Assembly: GCF_000430805.1 (NCBI RefSeq)
Contig: NZ_AUMS01000001.1
Span: 1 to 64,000 of the forward strand
Direction: 5' to 3'
DNA from: Chitinilyticum aquatile DSM 21506
Lineage (GTDB): Bacteria > Pseudomonadota > Gammaproteobacteria > Burkholderiales > Chitinibacteraceae
DNA: 64,000 nt
The position numbers and the translations under genes are program-made. The notes beneath the pieces are model-generated. The model was not told the origin of the DNA, did no database searches, and saw only the letters and a list, made by a program, of their open reading frames with translations. Positions 1 through 9,174 of this stretch are shown piece by piece (within the stretch, counting starts at the first letter, position 1; every line of letters begins with the position of its first letter).

Positions 1-255
1 GATTTCGAGCTCCATCTTCAGTCGGGCGTTCTCCGCGCGCAGCTGGGATAACTCCATCTGCTCGGGCGTGATGGCCTTGCCAGTTCCGGCGGCCAGTTTT
101 CCCGCCTTGCTGGCTTTGCGCCAGTTGCTGAGTGTCTGCTCGGAAATGCCCAGGTCGCGGGCGACCTGGGCGGGGGATTTGCCTTCGGCTTCGACCAGGC
201 GGACCGCCTCTTGCTTGAACTCGGTGGTGAAGCTCTGCTTCGGGATTTTGTACAT
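1..255 (-). CDS. IS3-family transposase OrfA, cut by the window edge
   Basis: The 85 visible codons start MYKIPKQSFTTEFKQEAVRL and contain a helix-turn-helix (SPAQVARDLGISEQTLSNWR), followed by a leucine-zipper-like stretch (QLRAENARLKMEI). This is the layout of IS3-family OrfA, the DNA-binding half of a transposase normally completed by frameshifting into OrfB, which would lie outside the window. A GGAGG-type ribosome binding site precedes the ATG. The reading frame is intact as far as it can be seen, so the element may be functional. It lies next to a decayed IS5-family gene, making this end of the window an insertion hot spot downstream of trpD. Confidence 0.9.
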   Translation of the reverse strand, partial: MYKIPKQSFTTEFKQEAVRLVEAEGKSPAQVARDLGISEQTLSNWRKASKAGKLAAGTGKAITPEQMELSQLRAENARLKMELEI

Positions 256-291
256 CGATACCTCCGTATGCCAGTTTATCTGGCTACGCTT

Positions 292-320
292 GGTATCCGA
301 AATTCGCGGTTAACCTCACA
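292..320 (-). mobile_element. Putative terminus of the IS3-family element
   Basis: Upstream of orfA the minus strand begins TGTGAGGTTAACCGCG and leads into the orfA leader. IS3-family ends start with 5'-TG and lie 40-100 bp before orfA, so this is the likely terminal inverted repeat. The partner end is outside the window, so it cannot be confirmed here. Confidence 0.35.
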
Positions 321-371
321 TTTGAGTGATGACCCGCTAGCCATAAAACTTGAAATGCGCTGCGCTCAGTC

Positions 372-635
372 AAACTTGGGCATCTTCCTTGTTGAGACTG
401 GCGACCATATGCCCGTGGTTTGGCGGAGCGCCAGATTGAATAGATTTTTGATCATCAGGCAGAACTGAATTGCTGCATCGGTGAATCACTCGGAGCGACC
501 ACGTTATCCGGTTGGGGCGGCAAACCATGCCATGTCCTTGTCCAGCCAGATCAGCAGAGAGCCACGCTGGCACAGCGCATGATTGTAGGGTTTCCTGTTG
601 GTGGTGCGGTACTTTGGCGGGACAGGCTTGCTCAT
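372..635 (-). pseudogene. Decayed IS5-family transposase fragment
   Basis: Read from the ATG at 635 the minus strand gives MSKPVPPKYRTTNRKPYNHA, then RGSLLIWLDKDMAWFAAPTG and a TAA stop. The same frame continues with DAAIQFCLMIKNLFNLALRQ, including one more in-frame stop, and a shift near 400 leads into MVASLNKEDA. These are the first ~85 residues of an IS5-family (IS903-like) DDE transposase. The catalytic part is missing. A possible end of the element is at 686-704, where the minus strand reads GGGCTTTGTTGTACAAATC, like IS903 termini. With two stops, one frameshift and a lost 3' half, the gene is dead. Confidence 0.8.
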
Positions 636-796
636 GCTGACGACGGATTGTGTGGCAATGTGGTCAGATCAAGCAGGATGTGTGCCGATTTGTACAACAA
701 AGCCCACGCATTCCTATCATGATCGCGTTAGATACGCGTCTGATCGCAAGCCGAGAGAGCCGTCATGAACCACACTAAACCTCTGCACATTTCAGA

Positions 797-1825
797 TCAC
801 ACTGCCAGCTGCTGCGTCAGTGCCACCAGCTCGGCCAGCTTGGCCTTCGCCGCGCCGCTGGCGAGCACCTCATGCGCGGCGTTGATGCCGTCTTCCAGTG
901 TCACCGCCTTGTTGGCGGTATAGATCGCCGCACCGGCGTTGAGCAGCACGATGTCGCGCGCCGGGCCTGCCACGTTGTCGAGCACCTGTTCGATGACTGC
1001 CTTCGATTGTTGCGCGTCGCTGGCGTGCAGGTCCTTCACGTCGCAGAAGGCAAAACCGAAATCGCGCGGGTCGAGTTCGTATTCCGCTATGTCGCCGTCC
1101 TTCAGTTCGGCGACCAGTGTCTTGTCCATCAGGCTGATTTCATCGAGCCCGTCACGGCCGTGCACGATCATCACGTGCGTGCTGCCCAGCTGCTGCAGCA
1201 CGCGGGCCTGGATGCCGACCAGATCGGGGTGGAACACGCCCATCAGCTGGTTGTCCGCGCCAGCGGGGTTGGTTAGCGGCCCCAGGATGTTGAAGATGGT
1301 GCGCACGCCCAGTTCGCGGCGCACCGGGGCGACGTATTTCATGGCGCTGTGGTAGTTGGGCGCGAACATGAAGCCGACGCCGATCTGGTCGATACACTGG
1401 CCGACCTGTTCGGGCGTCAGGTTCAGATTCACGCCCAGTGCTTCCAGCACGTCCGCACTGCCGGAGCTGGAGCTGACCGAGCGCCCGCCGTGCTTGGCGA
1501 CCTTGGCGCCAGCGGCGGCGGCGACAAAGGCACAGGTGGTCGAGATATTGAAGGTGTGTGCGCCGTCACCGCCGGTGCCGCAGGTGTCGATCAGGTGGTT
1601 GCGATCCTTCACCGATACCTTGGTGGCGAATTCGCGCATCACGGTGGCGGCGGCGGCGATTTCGGACACGCTTTCGACCTTGGTGCGCAGGCCCATCAGC
1701 AGCGCGGCGATCTGCGTCGGCTGCATTTCGCCCGACATGATCTGGCGCATCAGGTGCAGCATTTCATCGTAAAAAAGCTCGTTGCTATCGATCAGACGGT
1801 TGAGGGCTTGCTGGATGGTGATCAT
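797..1825 (-). CDS. trpD: Anthranilate phosphoribosyltransferase TrpD
   Basis: This enzyme transfers phosphoribosyl from PRPP to anthranilate, the second committed step of tryptophan synthesis. At 342 residues it has the usual length. It carries the glycine-rich PRPP loop [14 protein letters not shown] near residue 83, the [18 protein letters not shown] loop and the NPA-containing LGPLTNPAG segment. A GAGG-type site precedes the ATG. In most betaproteobacteria trpD directly follows trpG. Here an LprI-like gene, a terminator and a palindromic repeat lie between them, and trpC does not follow because insertion sequence remnants occupy the downstream side. It probably needs its own promoter. Confidence 0.97.
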   Translation of the reverse strand: MITIQQALNRLIDSNELFYDEMLHLMRQIMSGEMQPTQIAALLMGLRTKVESVSEIAAAATVMREFATKVSVKDRNHLIDTCGTGGDGAHTFNISTTCAFVAAAAGAKVAKHGGRSVSSSSGSADVLEALGVNLNLTPEQVGQCIDQIGVGFMFAPNYHSAMKYVAPVRRELGVRTIFNILGPLTNPAGADNQLMGVFHPDLVGIQARVLQQLGSTHVMIVHGRDGLDEISLMDKTLVAELKDGDIAEYELDPRDFGFAFCDVKDLHASDAQQSKAVIEQVLDNVAGPARDIVLLNAGAAIYTANKAVTLEDGINAAHEVLASGAAKAKLAELVALTQQLAV

Positions 1826-1835
1826 GGTTTCCTCG

Positions 1836-1893
1836 GGGTATATGTCAGTATGCTTTTATTTGAAAGGGTTATGACTAGATAGCTGTGTGGGTA
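1836..1893. repeat. Palindromic intergenic repeat, copy 1
   Basis: It starts GGGTATATGTCAGTATGC and ends TGTGTGGGTAT, with a degenerate stem around TTTTATTTGAAA. It fills the gap between the LprI-like gene and trpD. Confidence 0.55.
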
Positions 1894-1894
1894 T

Positions 1895-2356
1895 CTAGCG
1901 CATGTAATAGATGGACAATGCATGCGCGCGGGCGCGATCCAGGTCGATCCGGCACGCGGCCTCGGCAATGCCCGAGCCTGTGCCACTGCCGTAACTGGCG
2001 GCTACCCAGCGGCAATGTGCTTTCTGGTAACGGGAATACGCCTTGATATCCTGCTGCAGGGCGGACACCGCTTCGCTGCGCAGCTGGATTCGGTCGAGCT
2101 GTTTCATGGCGGCCAGTGCGGCGGCTTCTGCGTTCTGCCGGTCCTGTTTTGCTTGCGGCAGCAGCGTGGCAAGGCAATCCTTCAACTCGGCCTGGTTGCC
2201 TGCTTTCTGGTCGCATTCCTCTTCCGCGCCGTGTTGTGCCAGCAGGAGTGCTTGAACATGGTCGCGTTCGGTATTGCGGCGCTCGGCCTGGTTGTCATCC
2301 GCGGCCAGCGCGTGGACGGCCAGCATGGCGAATACGAGGGCGCTTAGGTGTCGCAT
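1895..2356 (-). CDS. LprI-like periplasmic protein (DUF1311-type)
   Basis: The 153-residue product has a Sec signal peptide (MRHLSALVFAMLAVHALAAD), then a helical, Gln/Ala-rich mature part. The C-terminal pattern AYSRYQKAHCRWVAASYGSG...CRIDLDRARAHAL matches the LprI N-terminal (DUF1311) fold, named after a mycobacterial lysozyme inhibitor. Two conserved cysteines in that pattern should form a disulfide. The start at 2356 is chosen because it begins the signal peptide and follows a GAGG site. The location is odd: it sits inside the trp cluster, behind a terminator. A role in lysozyme resistance is only a family-based guess. Confidence 0.65.
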   Translation of the reverse strand: MRHLSALVFAMLAVHALAADDNQAERRNTERDHVQALLLAQHGAEEECDQKAGNQAELKDCLATLLPQAKQDRQNAEAAALAAMKQLDRIQLRSEAVSALQQDIKAYSRYQKAHCRWVAASYGSGTGSGIAEAACRIDLDRARAHALSIYYMR

Positions 2357-2370
2357 GTTTTTTCCTCGGG

Positions 2371-2398
2371 CAAACAAAAGGCCGCACACGGCGGCCTT
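2371..2398 (-). terminator. Intrinsic terminator after trpG
   Basis: On the minus strand an 8 bp perfect stem (AAGGCCGC / GCGGCCTT) is followed by TTGTTTG. It lies 10 bp past the trpG stop and just before the LprI-like start, so it should end trpEG transcripts. Confidence 0.75.
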
Positions 2399-2407
2399 GC
2401 TGGCAAA

Positions 2408-2980
<573 letters not shown>

Positions 2981-2996
2981 GGCAATTCCTCAGGCT

Positions 2997-4466
2997 TTAG
3001 GCGTCAAGACCGTGTTGAACCAATTCCGCGGCACGCAGTACGGCGCGGGCCTTGTTCAGCGTTTCCTGCCATTCGCTCTCAGGCACGGAATCCGCCACGA
3101 TGCCGGCTCCGGCCTGCATGAACAGCGTGTCGTTTTTCACGACCGCCGTGCGCAGCGCGATCGCCACGTCCATGTCGCCATTGAAGCCCAGATAGCCGAC
3201 CGCGCCGGAATACACGCCGCGCTTGGTCGGCTCCAGCTCGTCGATGATTTCCATCGCGCGCACCTTCGGCGCGCCGGACACAGTGCCGGCGGGGAAAGTG
3301 GCCTTGAGTACATCCATCGCGTTCTTGTCGGCGAGCTTCTTGCCTTCCACCGAGGAGACGATGTGCATCACGTGCGAATAACGCTCGATGATCATCTTGT
3401 CGATCAGCTTCACCGAGCCGGTTGTTGCTACCCGGCCGGCGTCGTTGCGGCCCAGGTCGATCAGCATCACGTGCTCGGCGATTTCCTTCTCGTCAGCCAG
3501 CAGCTCTTCGGCCAGCGCCAGATCCTGTTCGCGGGTCTTGCCGCGCGGGCGGGTGCCGGCAATCGGGCGCACGGTGATCGCGTCGCCTTCCAGGCGCACC
3601 AGAATCTCCGGCGAGGCGCCGACGATGTGCATGTCGCCGAAATCGTAGAAGAACATATAGGGCGAGGGGTTGACCGAGCGCAGCGCGCGGTACAGCGCCA
3701 GCGGTGACTCGGCAAACGGTGCGGTCATGCGCTGTGCCAGCACCACCTGCATGATGTCGCCATCGCGGATGTAGTCCTTGGCCTTGAGTACCGCGTCCTT
3801 GAAAGGCTGTTCGCCGAATTCGGAGACCGGCGTGGCGACCATCTTAGCCGGATGCGACAGCGGGATCTGCACCGGCTCGCGCAGCTTCATGCGCAATTCG
3901 GACAGGCGGGTATTGGCTGCTTCATAGCTATTGGAAATGCTTGGGTCGGCATACGCGACCAGGTATAGCTTGCCGCTGAGGTTGTCGACTACCGCCAGTT
4001 CTTCGGACAGCAGCAATTGGATGTCCGGCGCGCCGATCGGATCGGGCTTGGGGCACGCCGCCAGCTTCTTTTCCACGTAGCGGATGGTTTCATAGCCGAA
4101 GTACCCGACCAGCCCGCCCAGAAAACGCGGCATGCCCGGCAGGGATGGCGCATTGAAGCGCGCCTGGTAGGCGGCGATCACGTCGAGCGGGTTGTCGCTG
4201 TGGCTTTCCACCACCCGGTCGTCAACGATCAGCTCGGTGGTCTGGCCGACGACTTTCAGTCGCGTGCGGGCCGGCAGCCCGATGAAGGAATAACGACCGA
4301 AGCGCTCGCCACCGACCACCGATTCCAGCAGATAGGAATACGGGCGGTTGGCCAGCTTCAGGTACACCGACAGCGGTGTATCCAGATCGGCAAACAGTTC
4401 GAGTACAAGCGGGATGCGGTTATAGCCCTGGGCGGCCAGGGCGTCGAATTCGGCGCGGGTCAGCAT
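2997..4466 (-). CDS. trpE: Anthranilate synthase component I TrpE
   Basis: This 489-residue chorismate-utilising enzyme makes anthranilate with TrpG. The N-terminal part contains the feedback site region [18 protein letters not shown], which includes the LLES motif that binds tryptophan in the family. The C-terminal catalytic part has [41 protein letters not shown] and the [20 protein letters not shown] signature. A candidate tryptophan-rich leader peptide and hairpin lie 40-100 bp upstream, so expression probably responds to charged tRNA-Trp as well as feedback inhibition. Confidence 0.96.
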   Translation of the reverse strand: MLTRAEFDALAAQGYNRIPLVLELFADLDTPLSVYLKLANRPYSYLLESVVGGERFGRYSFIGLPARTRLKVVGQTTELIVDDRVVESHSDNPLDVIAAYQARFNAPSLPGMPRFLGGLVGYFGYETIRYVEKKLAACPKPDPIGAPDIQLLLSEELAVVDNLSGKLYLVAYADPSISNSYEAANTRLSELRMKLREPVQIPLSHPAKMVATPVSEFGEQPFKDAVLKAKDYIRDGDIMQVVLAQRMTAPFAESPLALYRALRSVNPSPYMFFYDFGDMHIVGASPEILVRLEGDAITVRPIAGTRPRGKTREQDLALAEELLADEKEIAEHVMLIDLGRNDAGRVATTGSVKLIDKMIIERYSHVMHIVSSVEGKKLADKNAMDVLKATFPAGTVSGAPKVRAMEIIDELEPTKRGVYSGAVGYLGFNGDMDVAIALRTAVVKNDTLFMQAGAGIVADSVPESEWQETLNKARAVLRAAELVQHGLDA

Positions 4467-4504
4467 GGGTGTCTCCGACAGAGGGACTGGTTAGAACAAG
4501 GAAG

Positions 4505-4533
4505 GGCGTGGGCTCGCGATTACGAGCGACGCC
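4505..4533 (-). promoter_or_regulatory. Candidate trp attenuator hairpin
   Basis: The minus strand forms GGCGT-c-GCTCG, a TAATCG loop, CGAGC-cc-ACGCC, followed by the moderately U-rich CTTCCTTGTTCT. The 5' arm begins at the second Trp codon of the leader peptide. A ribosome stalled there for lack of Trp-tRNA would cover the stem. There is no long U-tract, so it could be a pause or anti-terminator stem rather than the terminator. Confidence 0.5.
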
Positions 4534-4570
4534 ATCGCCAATCGAGTCTCTGCAGGAAATGAACAGCCAT
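4520..4570 (-). CDS. trpL: Candidate trp leader peptide (16 aa)
   Basis: The ORF encodes MAVHFLQRLDWRWRRS and stops at TAA. Two Trp codons at positions 11 and 13 sit just before the stop, as in the enterobacterial leader that ends GWWRTS. It lies 53 bp upstream of trpE on the same strand and overlaps the hairpin described at 4505-4533. No clear Shine-Dalgarno site is seen. A possible -10 (TATACG) is close upstream, which would leave a very short 5' leader. The position, the Trp codons and the hairpin together support attenuation. The sequence alone cannot show that it is translated. Confidence 0.55.
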   Translation of the reverse strand: MAVHFLQRLDWRWRRS

Positions 4571-4631
4571 GATGTGCGGGAAAAACCGTATAAAGGGAGT
4601 CAGGGCATTGTGCAGCCAACACGCGGCGGCG

Positions 4632-5051
4632 TCAAATTCCCTGCTCTTGCAGCGTGGCTTCGAAGCGTTCGCCGTGACGCGTGTTGTGCAGCGATTCGTA
4701 GCCGTTAAGCCAGTGGCGGGCGGTGAGCACCGCCGTCGCCAGTGTCAGCCCGAGCAGTATCGGCGGTTTGTTGCTCAGCACGCAGGTGACGGCTGCCGTG
4801 AGCAGCAGGCTCAGGGCAATGGTATCAACGCGCCAGGAATTGCGGGTCGCACGCAGGCTCAATTGCAGCGGCGTGATCTGCAGTGCCTGCCAGTCGTTGA
4901 GCAGATGGCGGGCCGCCATCAGTGCCAGCACGATGCTGATGCCGCTGGAAAACAGCTGCGCTGTCACACTGAAATAGACAACCGCCGCGAGGCTGAGCAG
5001 GGTGATCGAGGCATCCAGAACAAGGGTGCGGTGGTTGGCGCGCAGATTCAT
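4632..5051 (-). CDS. Small four-helix membrane protein, unknown
   Basis: The 139-residue product begins MNLRANHRTLVLDASITLL. It has about four hydrophobic segments (near residues 12-32, 34-50, 72-94 and 96-110), with basic residues between them. I recognise no enzymatic motif or family. It lies between gph and the trp leader on the same strand. It is probably co-transcribed with gph or lies ahead of the trp promoter. The standard rpe-gph-trpEG order lacks such a gene, so it looks like a lineage-specific insertion into the cluster. Confidence 0.6.
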   Translation of the reverse strand: MNLRANHRTLVLDASITLLSLAAVVYFSVTAQLFSSGISIVLALMAARHLLNDWQALQITPLQLSLRATRNSWRVDTIALSLLLTAAVTCVLSNKPPILLGLTLATAVLTARHWLNGYESLHNTRHGERFEATLQEQGI

Positions 5052-5172
5052 GAGACAGCTCCGGGCTGGTCGGGGATGTCTATAAGGTTAATACCCTACG
5101 CAGGAATTGCAAATCTGCAGCCTACCAGCGGTAGTGCGGGTGTGGCGATCTGGCACCGCGACTGGTTGTCGC

Positions 5173-5841
5173 TTACTCGCCGTCGTCGAGAAATTCCAGC
5201 AGTTCGCGGAAATCGTGAATGACCGAATCGGCACCCAGGCTCGCCACGTCGTCGCCATAACCATAGCTCACCGCCACCACCGGGCAGCCGGCTGCGCGCG
5301 CCGACAGGATGTCGTTTTTCGAATCACCCACCATCAGCAGCTGGTCAAGCGGCACGCCGAGCCTGGCGGCGGCCAGCAGGATGGGCGCGGCAGCGGGCTT
5401 CTTGTCGCTGGCGGTGTCGCCGCCGACGATGACGTCGAAATGCTCGAACACGCCCATTTCACGCAGCAGTGGCAGCGTGAAGCGTTCCGGCTTGTTGGTG
5501 ACAATGGCGAGCGGAATGCCGCGCTCGTGCAGCGTGTGCAGCACTTCCTGCACGCGCGGGTAGAACTTCGTCGCGATGGTCAGGCCGGCCAGATAGTGCG
5601 CATTGAAGAGTTCCATTGCCTTTTTCTGCTCCGCCGAGCCGGTGTACTCCGCGGCATGGTCGTCGGCCAGCGTGCGTGCCACGAGGCTGGCCGAGCCATC
5701 ACCCACATAGCTCTCGACCGTGTCGCTGGCGAGTTCAGCCAGGCCCAGGTCGGCGCGCATGGCATTGGCGGCGCGCGCCAGATCGTGAATGGAATCGACG
5801 AGGGTGCCGTCGAGGTCAAAGGCAAAGGCGGTAATGGTCAT
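5173..5841 (-). CDS. gph: Phosphoglycolate phosphatase Gph
   Basis: This HAD-superfamily hydrolase of 222 residues has motif I FDLDGTLVDS, with the nucleophilic Asp near residue 9. Motif II is IVTNKPERFT and motifs III/IV are in LLMVGDSKNDILSARAAGCP. It should dephosphorylate 2-phosphoglycolate formed during DNA repair. Its place between rpe and trpE is the conserved betaproteobacterial context and supports Gph over other HAD phosphatases. A palindromic repeat separates it from rpe. Confidence 0.9.
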   Translation of the reverse strand: MTITAFAFDLDGTLVDSIHDLARAANAMRADLGLAELASDTVESYVGDGSASLVARTLADDHAAEYTGSAEQKKAMELFNAHYLAGLTIATKFYPRVQEVLHTLHERGIPLAIVTNKPERFTLPLLREMGVFEHFDVIVGGDTASDKKPAAAPILLAAARLGVPLDQLLMVGDSKNDILSARAAGCPVVAVSYGYGDDVASLGADSVIHDFRELLEFLDDGE

Positions 5842-5944
5842 GGCGGAGCGTCAGGCGAGTGGGGCAGGGGCAAATCGTCGCATCGCCGCCGGAGGCTGTC
5901 CAGCCGTGTGCGGAACAATATGCCGGGGTTGTTGCTGAATGCTT

Positions 5945-5994
5945 GGGGTATGTTGCCACAGCCATTTTATCAAAAAGGCTGTGGCTTGATACCT
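5945..5994. repeat. Palindromic intergenic repeat, copy 2
   Basis: It begins GGGGTATG and ends GATACC. Its core is a perfect 9 bp stem (GCCACAGCC / GGCTGTGGC) around an A/T-rich 13-base loop. It sits in the rpe-gph gap. Confidence 0.8.
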
Positions 5995-6025
5995 ATCGAT
6001 GTTTATTCGGGGGGGGCCGGCTTGC

Positions 6026-6706
6026 CTAGCGGGCGACCTTGGCGAGCTCGGCACGCATCTGGTCGATGACCGCCTTGTAATCGGGCTTGCCGTAGATGGC
6101 CGAGCCGGCGACAAAGGTATCGACGCCGGCGGCGGCGATTTCGGCAATGTTGTCCACTTTCACGCCGCCGTCGATTTCCAGCCAGATTTCGCGGCCGGTT
6201 TTCGCGGTGTATTCGTCGATGCGCGCGCGTGCCTGGCGGGCTTTTTCCAGCACCGCCGGAATGAAGCTCTGGCCGCCGTAGCCCGGATTCACCGACATCA
6301 GCAGGATCATGTCGATCTTGTCCATCACGTAATCCAGATACGACAGCGGCGTTGCGGGGTTGAACACCAGGCCGGCCTTGCAGCCGCATTCCTTGATGAG
6401 CCCCAGCGAGCGGTCGACGTGTTCGCTCGCTTCCGGGTGGAAGGTGATGATGTTGGCGCCGGCCTTGGCGAAATCCGGGATGATGCGGTCAACGGGCTTC
6501 ACCATCAGGTGTACGTCGATGGGCGCGTCGGTCCACGGACGGATGGCTTCACAGACCAGCGGGCCGATGGTCAGGTTCGGCACGTAGTGATTGTCCATCA
6601 CGTCGAAGTGGATGATGTCGGCGCCCGCCTCGATCACGTTCTTTACTTCAGGGCCCAACTGGGCAAAGTCGGCAGACAGGATGCTGGGGGCGATGCGGAA
6701 AGTCAT
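6026..6706 (-). CDS. rpe: Ribulose-phosphate 3-epimerase
   Basis: This TIM-barrel enzyme interconverts ribulose 5-phosphate and xylulose 5-phosphate in the pentose phosphate pathway. The 226 residues begin [20 protein letters not shown], the family N-terminus. They include [17 protein letters not shown] with its metal-binding His and Asp, [27 protein letters not shown], and [12 protein letters not shown] followed by [13 protein letters not shown]. It heads the minus-strand cluster rpe-gph-trp and diverges from apaG. Rpe links central carbon flow to the PRPP and erythrose 4-phosphate needed for tryptophan synthesis. Confidence 0.96.
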   Translation of the reverse strand: MTFRIAPSILSADFAQLGPEVKNVIEAGADIIHFDVMDNHYVPNLTIGPLVCEAIRPWTDAPIDVHLMVKPVDRIIPDFAKAGANIITFHPEASEHVDRSLGLIKECGCKAGLVFNPATPLSYLDYVMDKIDMILLMSVNPGYGGQSFIPAVLEKARQARARIDEYTAKTGREIWLEIDGGVKVDNIAEIAAAGVDTFVAGSAIYGKPDYKAVIDQMRAELAKVAR

Positions 6707-6872
6707 GTCGGGTCCTCGGTGCGGTGGCGGTGGTCATTGTAAGGGGAAAACGGGTCGTTCCAGTATGCCGGCTGCTTGCCTATCGCGCGCTGACATTGCG
6801 CAAAGCAGGCCGCGCCGGCTGCGCGAGTTCGGGTAAACTGCCTTCCCGTGTCTGATCCGCTGGTGCAGCCCG

Positions 6873-7250
6873 ATGTCCGCACATTATCCCGTTACCGTTC
6901 AGGTGCAAACCCGCTTTGTGGCCGAGCAGTCCGATCTCGCCACTGACCAGTATGTGTTTGCCTACCGCATCACCATCAGCAATGCGGCCAGCGTGCCGGT
7001 GCAGCTGCTGACGCGCCACTGGATCATCACCGACATGAATGGCGGCATTCAGGAGGTACGCGGTGAAGGTGTGGTGGGCGAACAACCGCGGCTGGAGCCG
7101 GGCCAGTCCTTCGAATACACCTCGGGCGTGACGCTCGGCACGCCGGTTGGCACCATGCGCGGCAGTTACCAGATGGTGACGCAGGCCGGCGAAGCCTTCG
7201 ACGTACCGATTGCCGAATTCCTGCTTTCGATTCCGCGTACGCTGCATTGA
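6873..7250 (+). CDS. apaG: ApaG protein (DUF525)
   Basis: ApaG is a 125-residue single-domain beta-sandwich protein. The sequence runs MSAHYPVTVQVQTRFVAEQS, then VFAYRITISN, HWIITDMNGGIQEVRGEGVVGEQP and GTPVGTMRGSYQMV, all standard for the family. Its exact function is unsettled. It is linked to diadenosine tetraphosphate metabolism and to cobalt resistance in enterobacteria, and it shares a fold with eukaryotic FBxo3 domains. It diverges from rpe, a common betaproteobacterial arrangement. A long palindromic repeat follows it. Confidence 0.93.
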   Translation: MSAHYPVTVQVQTRFVAEQSDLATDQYVFAYRITISNAASVPVQLLTRHWIITDMNGGIQEVRGEGVVGEQPRLEPGQSFEYTSGVTLGTPVGTMRGSYQMVTQAGEAFDVPIAEFLLSIPRTLH

Positions 7251-7319
7251 GTCCGGGGCTTCTGCCCCCATCTGCAGAATCAGCATGCGGCCCCCTTGCC
7301 GGGCTTGCCGTTTTTTTCG

Positions 7320-7370
7320 AAGGTATTGCCGTATGGCCCTTTGATCGTAAGGGCTGTGAGGCAATACCTT
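7320..7370. repeat. Palindromic intergenic repeat, copy 3
   Basis: The ends pair perfectly over 11 bp (AAGGTATTGCC / GGCAATACCTT). An inner GGCCCTTT / AAGGGCT stem completes the structure. It lies between apaG and the ABC exporter. Confidence 0.85.
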
Positions 7371-7389
7371 GCCTGTTACTGGATAGTCC

Positions 7390-9168
7390 ATGCCTCCTTC
7401 CTCTTCATCTGCTGCCGGCCGGCACGACTGGCAGACCATCAAATCGCTGCTGCCCTATCTGTGGGCTTACAAGGGGCGGGTGCTATTGGCACTGGGGCTG
7501 CTGATCGCGGCCAAGTTCGCCAACGTCGGCGTGCCGCTGGTACTCAAAGATATCGTCGATGCGCTCGATGCCAGCAAGCACCCGCTGGCGGTGCCGCTGG
7601 CTCTGGTGCTGGCCTACGGTGGCCTGCGACTGGCGTCGGCGATCATGGGGGAGGCACGCGACGCGGTGTTTGCCAAGGTGACGCAGGGCGCAATCCGCCG
7701 CGTGGCGCTGCAGGTGTTCGAGCACCTGCACCGACTGAGTCTCAGATTTCATCTTGAGCGCCAGACCGGCGGGGTGAACCGCGACATTGACCGCGGCACC
7801 AAGGGCATTTCCTTTCTGCTGAATTTCACGCTGTTCAACATCCTGCCGACGCTGGTGGAAATCGTGCTGGTGGCGCTGGTGCTGCTCAAAAAGTACGAGT
7901 GGTATTTCGCCGGCATTACTTTTGGCACCATCGCGCTCTACATCGCCTTCACGCTGGGCGTGACCGAATGGCGCATGGGCTGGCGCAAGCAGATGAACGA
8001 GCTGGATTCCAGCGCCAATTCGAAGGCGGTGGATTCGCTGCTCAATTACGAGACGGTGAAATACTTCAACAACGAGCGCTGGGAAGCCCGCCGCTACGAC
8101 GAAAGCCTCGCCAAATGGGAGGACGTGGCGATCAAGAGCCAGGTGTCGCTCAATTTCCTGAATGCCGGTCAGGCTTGCATCATTGCGCTGGGCGTCACCG
8201 GGCTGGTGTGGCTGGCCGCGGCCGACGTGGTGGCCGGCCGCATGTCGCTGGGCGATCTGGTGCTGGTGAATGCCTTCCTGCTGCAGCTCTATGGCCCGCT
8301 GAATTTCCTCGGCTTTGTCTACCGCGAAATCAAGCACGCACTGGCCGACATGGACAAGATGTTTGCGCTGATGGGACGCAATGCCGAAATCACCGACGCG
8401 CCGGACGCCAGGCCGCTTTCGACCAAGGCGGCCGAGGTGCGCTTCGATGCGGTTGAGTTCGGCTATGATCCCGAGCGGCAGATACTCTTCGGTGTCGATT
8501 TCACCATCCCGGCCGGTGGCACGCTCGCCGTCGTGGGGGCCAGCGGCGCCGGCAAATCGACGCTCTCGCGCCTGCTGTACCGCTTCTATGATGTGCAATC
8601 CGGGGGTATACGGATCAACGGCGAAGATATCAGAGGGCTGCAGCAGCATACCCTTCGCGAGCACATCGGCATCGTGCCGCAGGATACGGTGCTGTTCAAC
8701 GACACCATCTATTACAACATCGCCTACGGCAAGCCGAATGCCAGCCGCGAGGAGATCATCGAAGCCGCCAAATCGGCGCACATCCACGACTTTATTGCAG
8801 CGCTGCCGCAGGGCTACGACACCATTGTCGGCGAGCGTGGCTTGAAGCTCTCGGGCGGTGAAAAGCAGCGCGTGGCGATTGCGCGCACCATCCTGAAAAA
8901 CCCGCCCATCCTGATTTTTGACGAGGCGACCAGCGCGCTGGATTCGAAAACCGAAAAAGCCATCCAGGCCGAGCTGAAGGCGATTTCAGCCAACCGCACG
9001 ACACTGATTGTCGCGCACCGGCTGTCGACGATTGCCGATGCCGACGAAATCCTCGTCATGGAAGGCGGCCGCGTGATCGAACGCGGCACGCACCGTGCGC
9101 TGCTGGATGCGGGCGGTGTCTACGCCAGAATGTGGGCACTGCAGGCGCAGGAAGAACCTGCCGAGTGA
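7390..9168 (+). CDS. Atm1-type ABC exporter (fused membrane and ATPase domains)
   Basis: This 592-residue half-transporter has six membrane helices in residues ~25-310 followed by an ATPase domain. The membrane part contains RGTKGISFLLNFTLFNILP and SLLNYETVKYFNNE, both characteristic of the Atm1/HMT1 heavy-metal subfamily. The ATPase part has Walker A GASGAGKS (~residue 382), Q-loop GIVPQDT, signature LSGGEKQR, Walker B ILIFDEATSALD and the switch His in IVAHRLS. Relatives export glutathione conjugates, metal-glutathione complexes or a sulfur species for Fe-S assembly. The substrate here is unknown. It should act as a homodimer in the inner membrane. Confidence 0.92.
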   Translation: MPPSSSSAAGRHDWQTIKSLLPYLWAYKGRVLLALGLLIAAKFANVGVPLVLKDIVDALDASKHPLAVPLALVLAYGGLRLASAIMGEARDAVFAKVTQGAIRRVALQVFEHLHRLSLRFHLERQTGGVNRDIDRGTKGISFLLNFTLFNILPTLVEIVLVALVLLKKYEWYFAGITFGTIALYIAFTLGVTEWRMGWRKQMNELDSSANSKAVDSLLNYETVKYFNNERWEARRYDESLAKWEDVAIKSQVSLNFLNAGQACIIALGVTGLVWLAAADVVAGRMSLGDLVLVNAFLLQLYGPLNFLGFVYREIKHALADMDKMFALMGRNAEITDAPDARPLSTKAAEVRFDAVEFGYDPERQILFGVDFTIPAGGTLAVVGASGAGKSTLSRLLYRFYDVQSGGIRINGEDIRGLQQHTLREHIGIVPQDTVLFNDTIYYNIAYGKPNASREEIIEAAKSAHIHDFIAALPQGYDTIVGERGLKLSGGEKQRVAIARTILKNPPILIFDEATSALDSKTEKAIQAELKAISANRTTLIVAHRLSTIADADEILVMEGGRVIERGTHRALLDAGGVYARMWALQAQEEPAE

Positions 9169-9174
9169 TCAGAA

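Noticed and set aside
211-468. 85-codon plus-strand frame across the IS remnants
   Set aside because: It runs antisense through orfA and the IS5 remnant and matches nothing recognisable.
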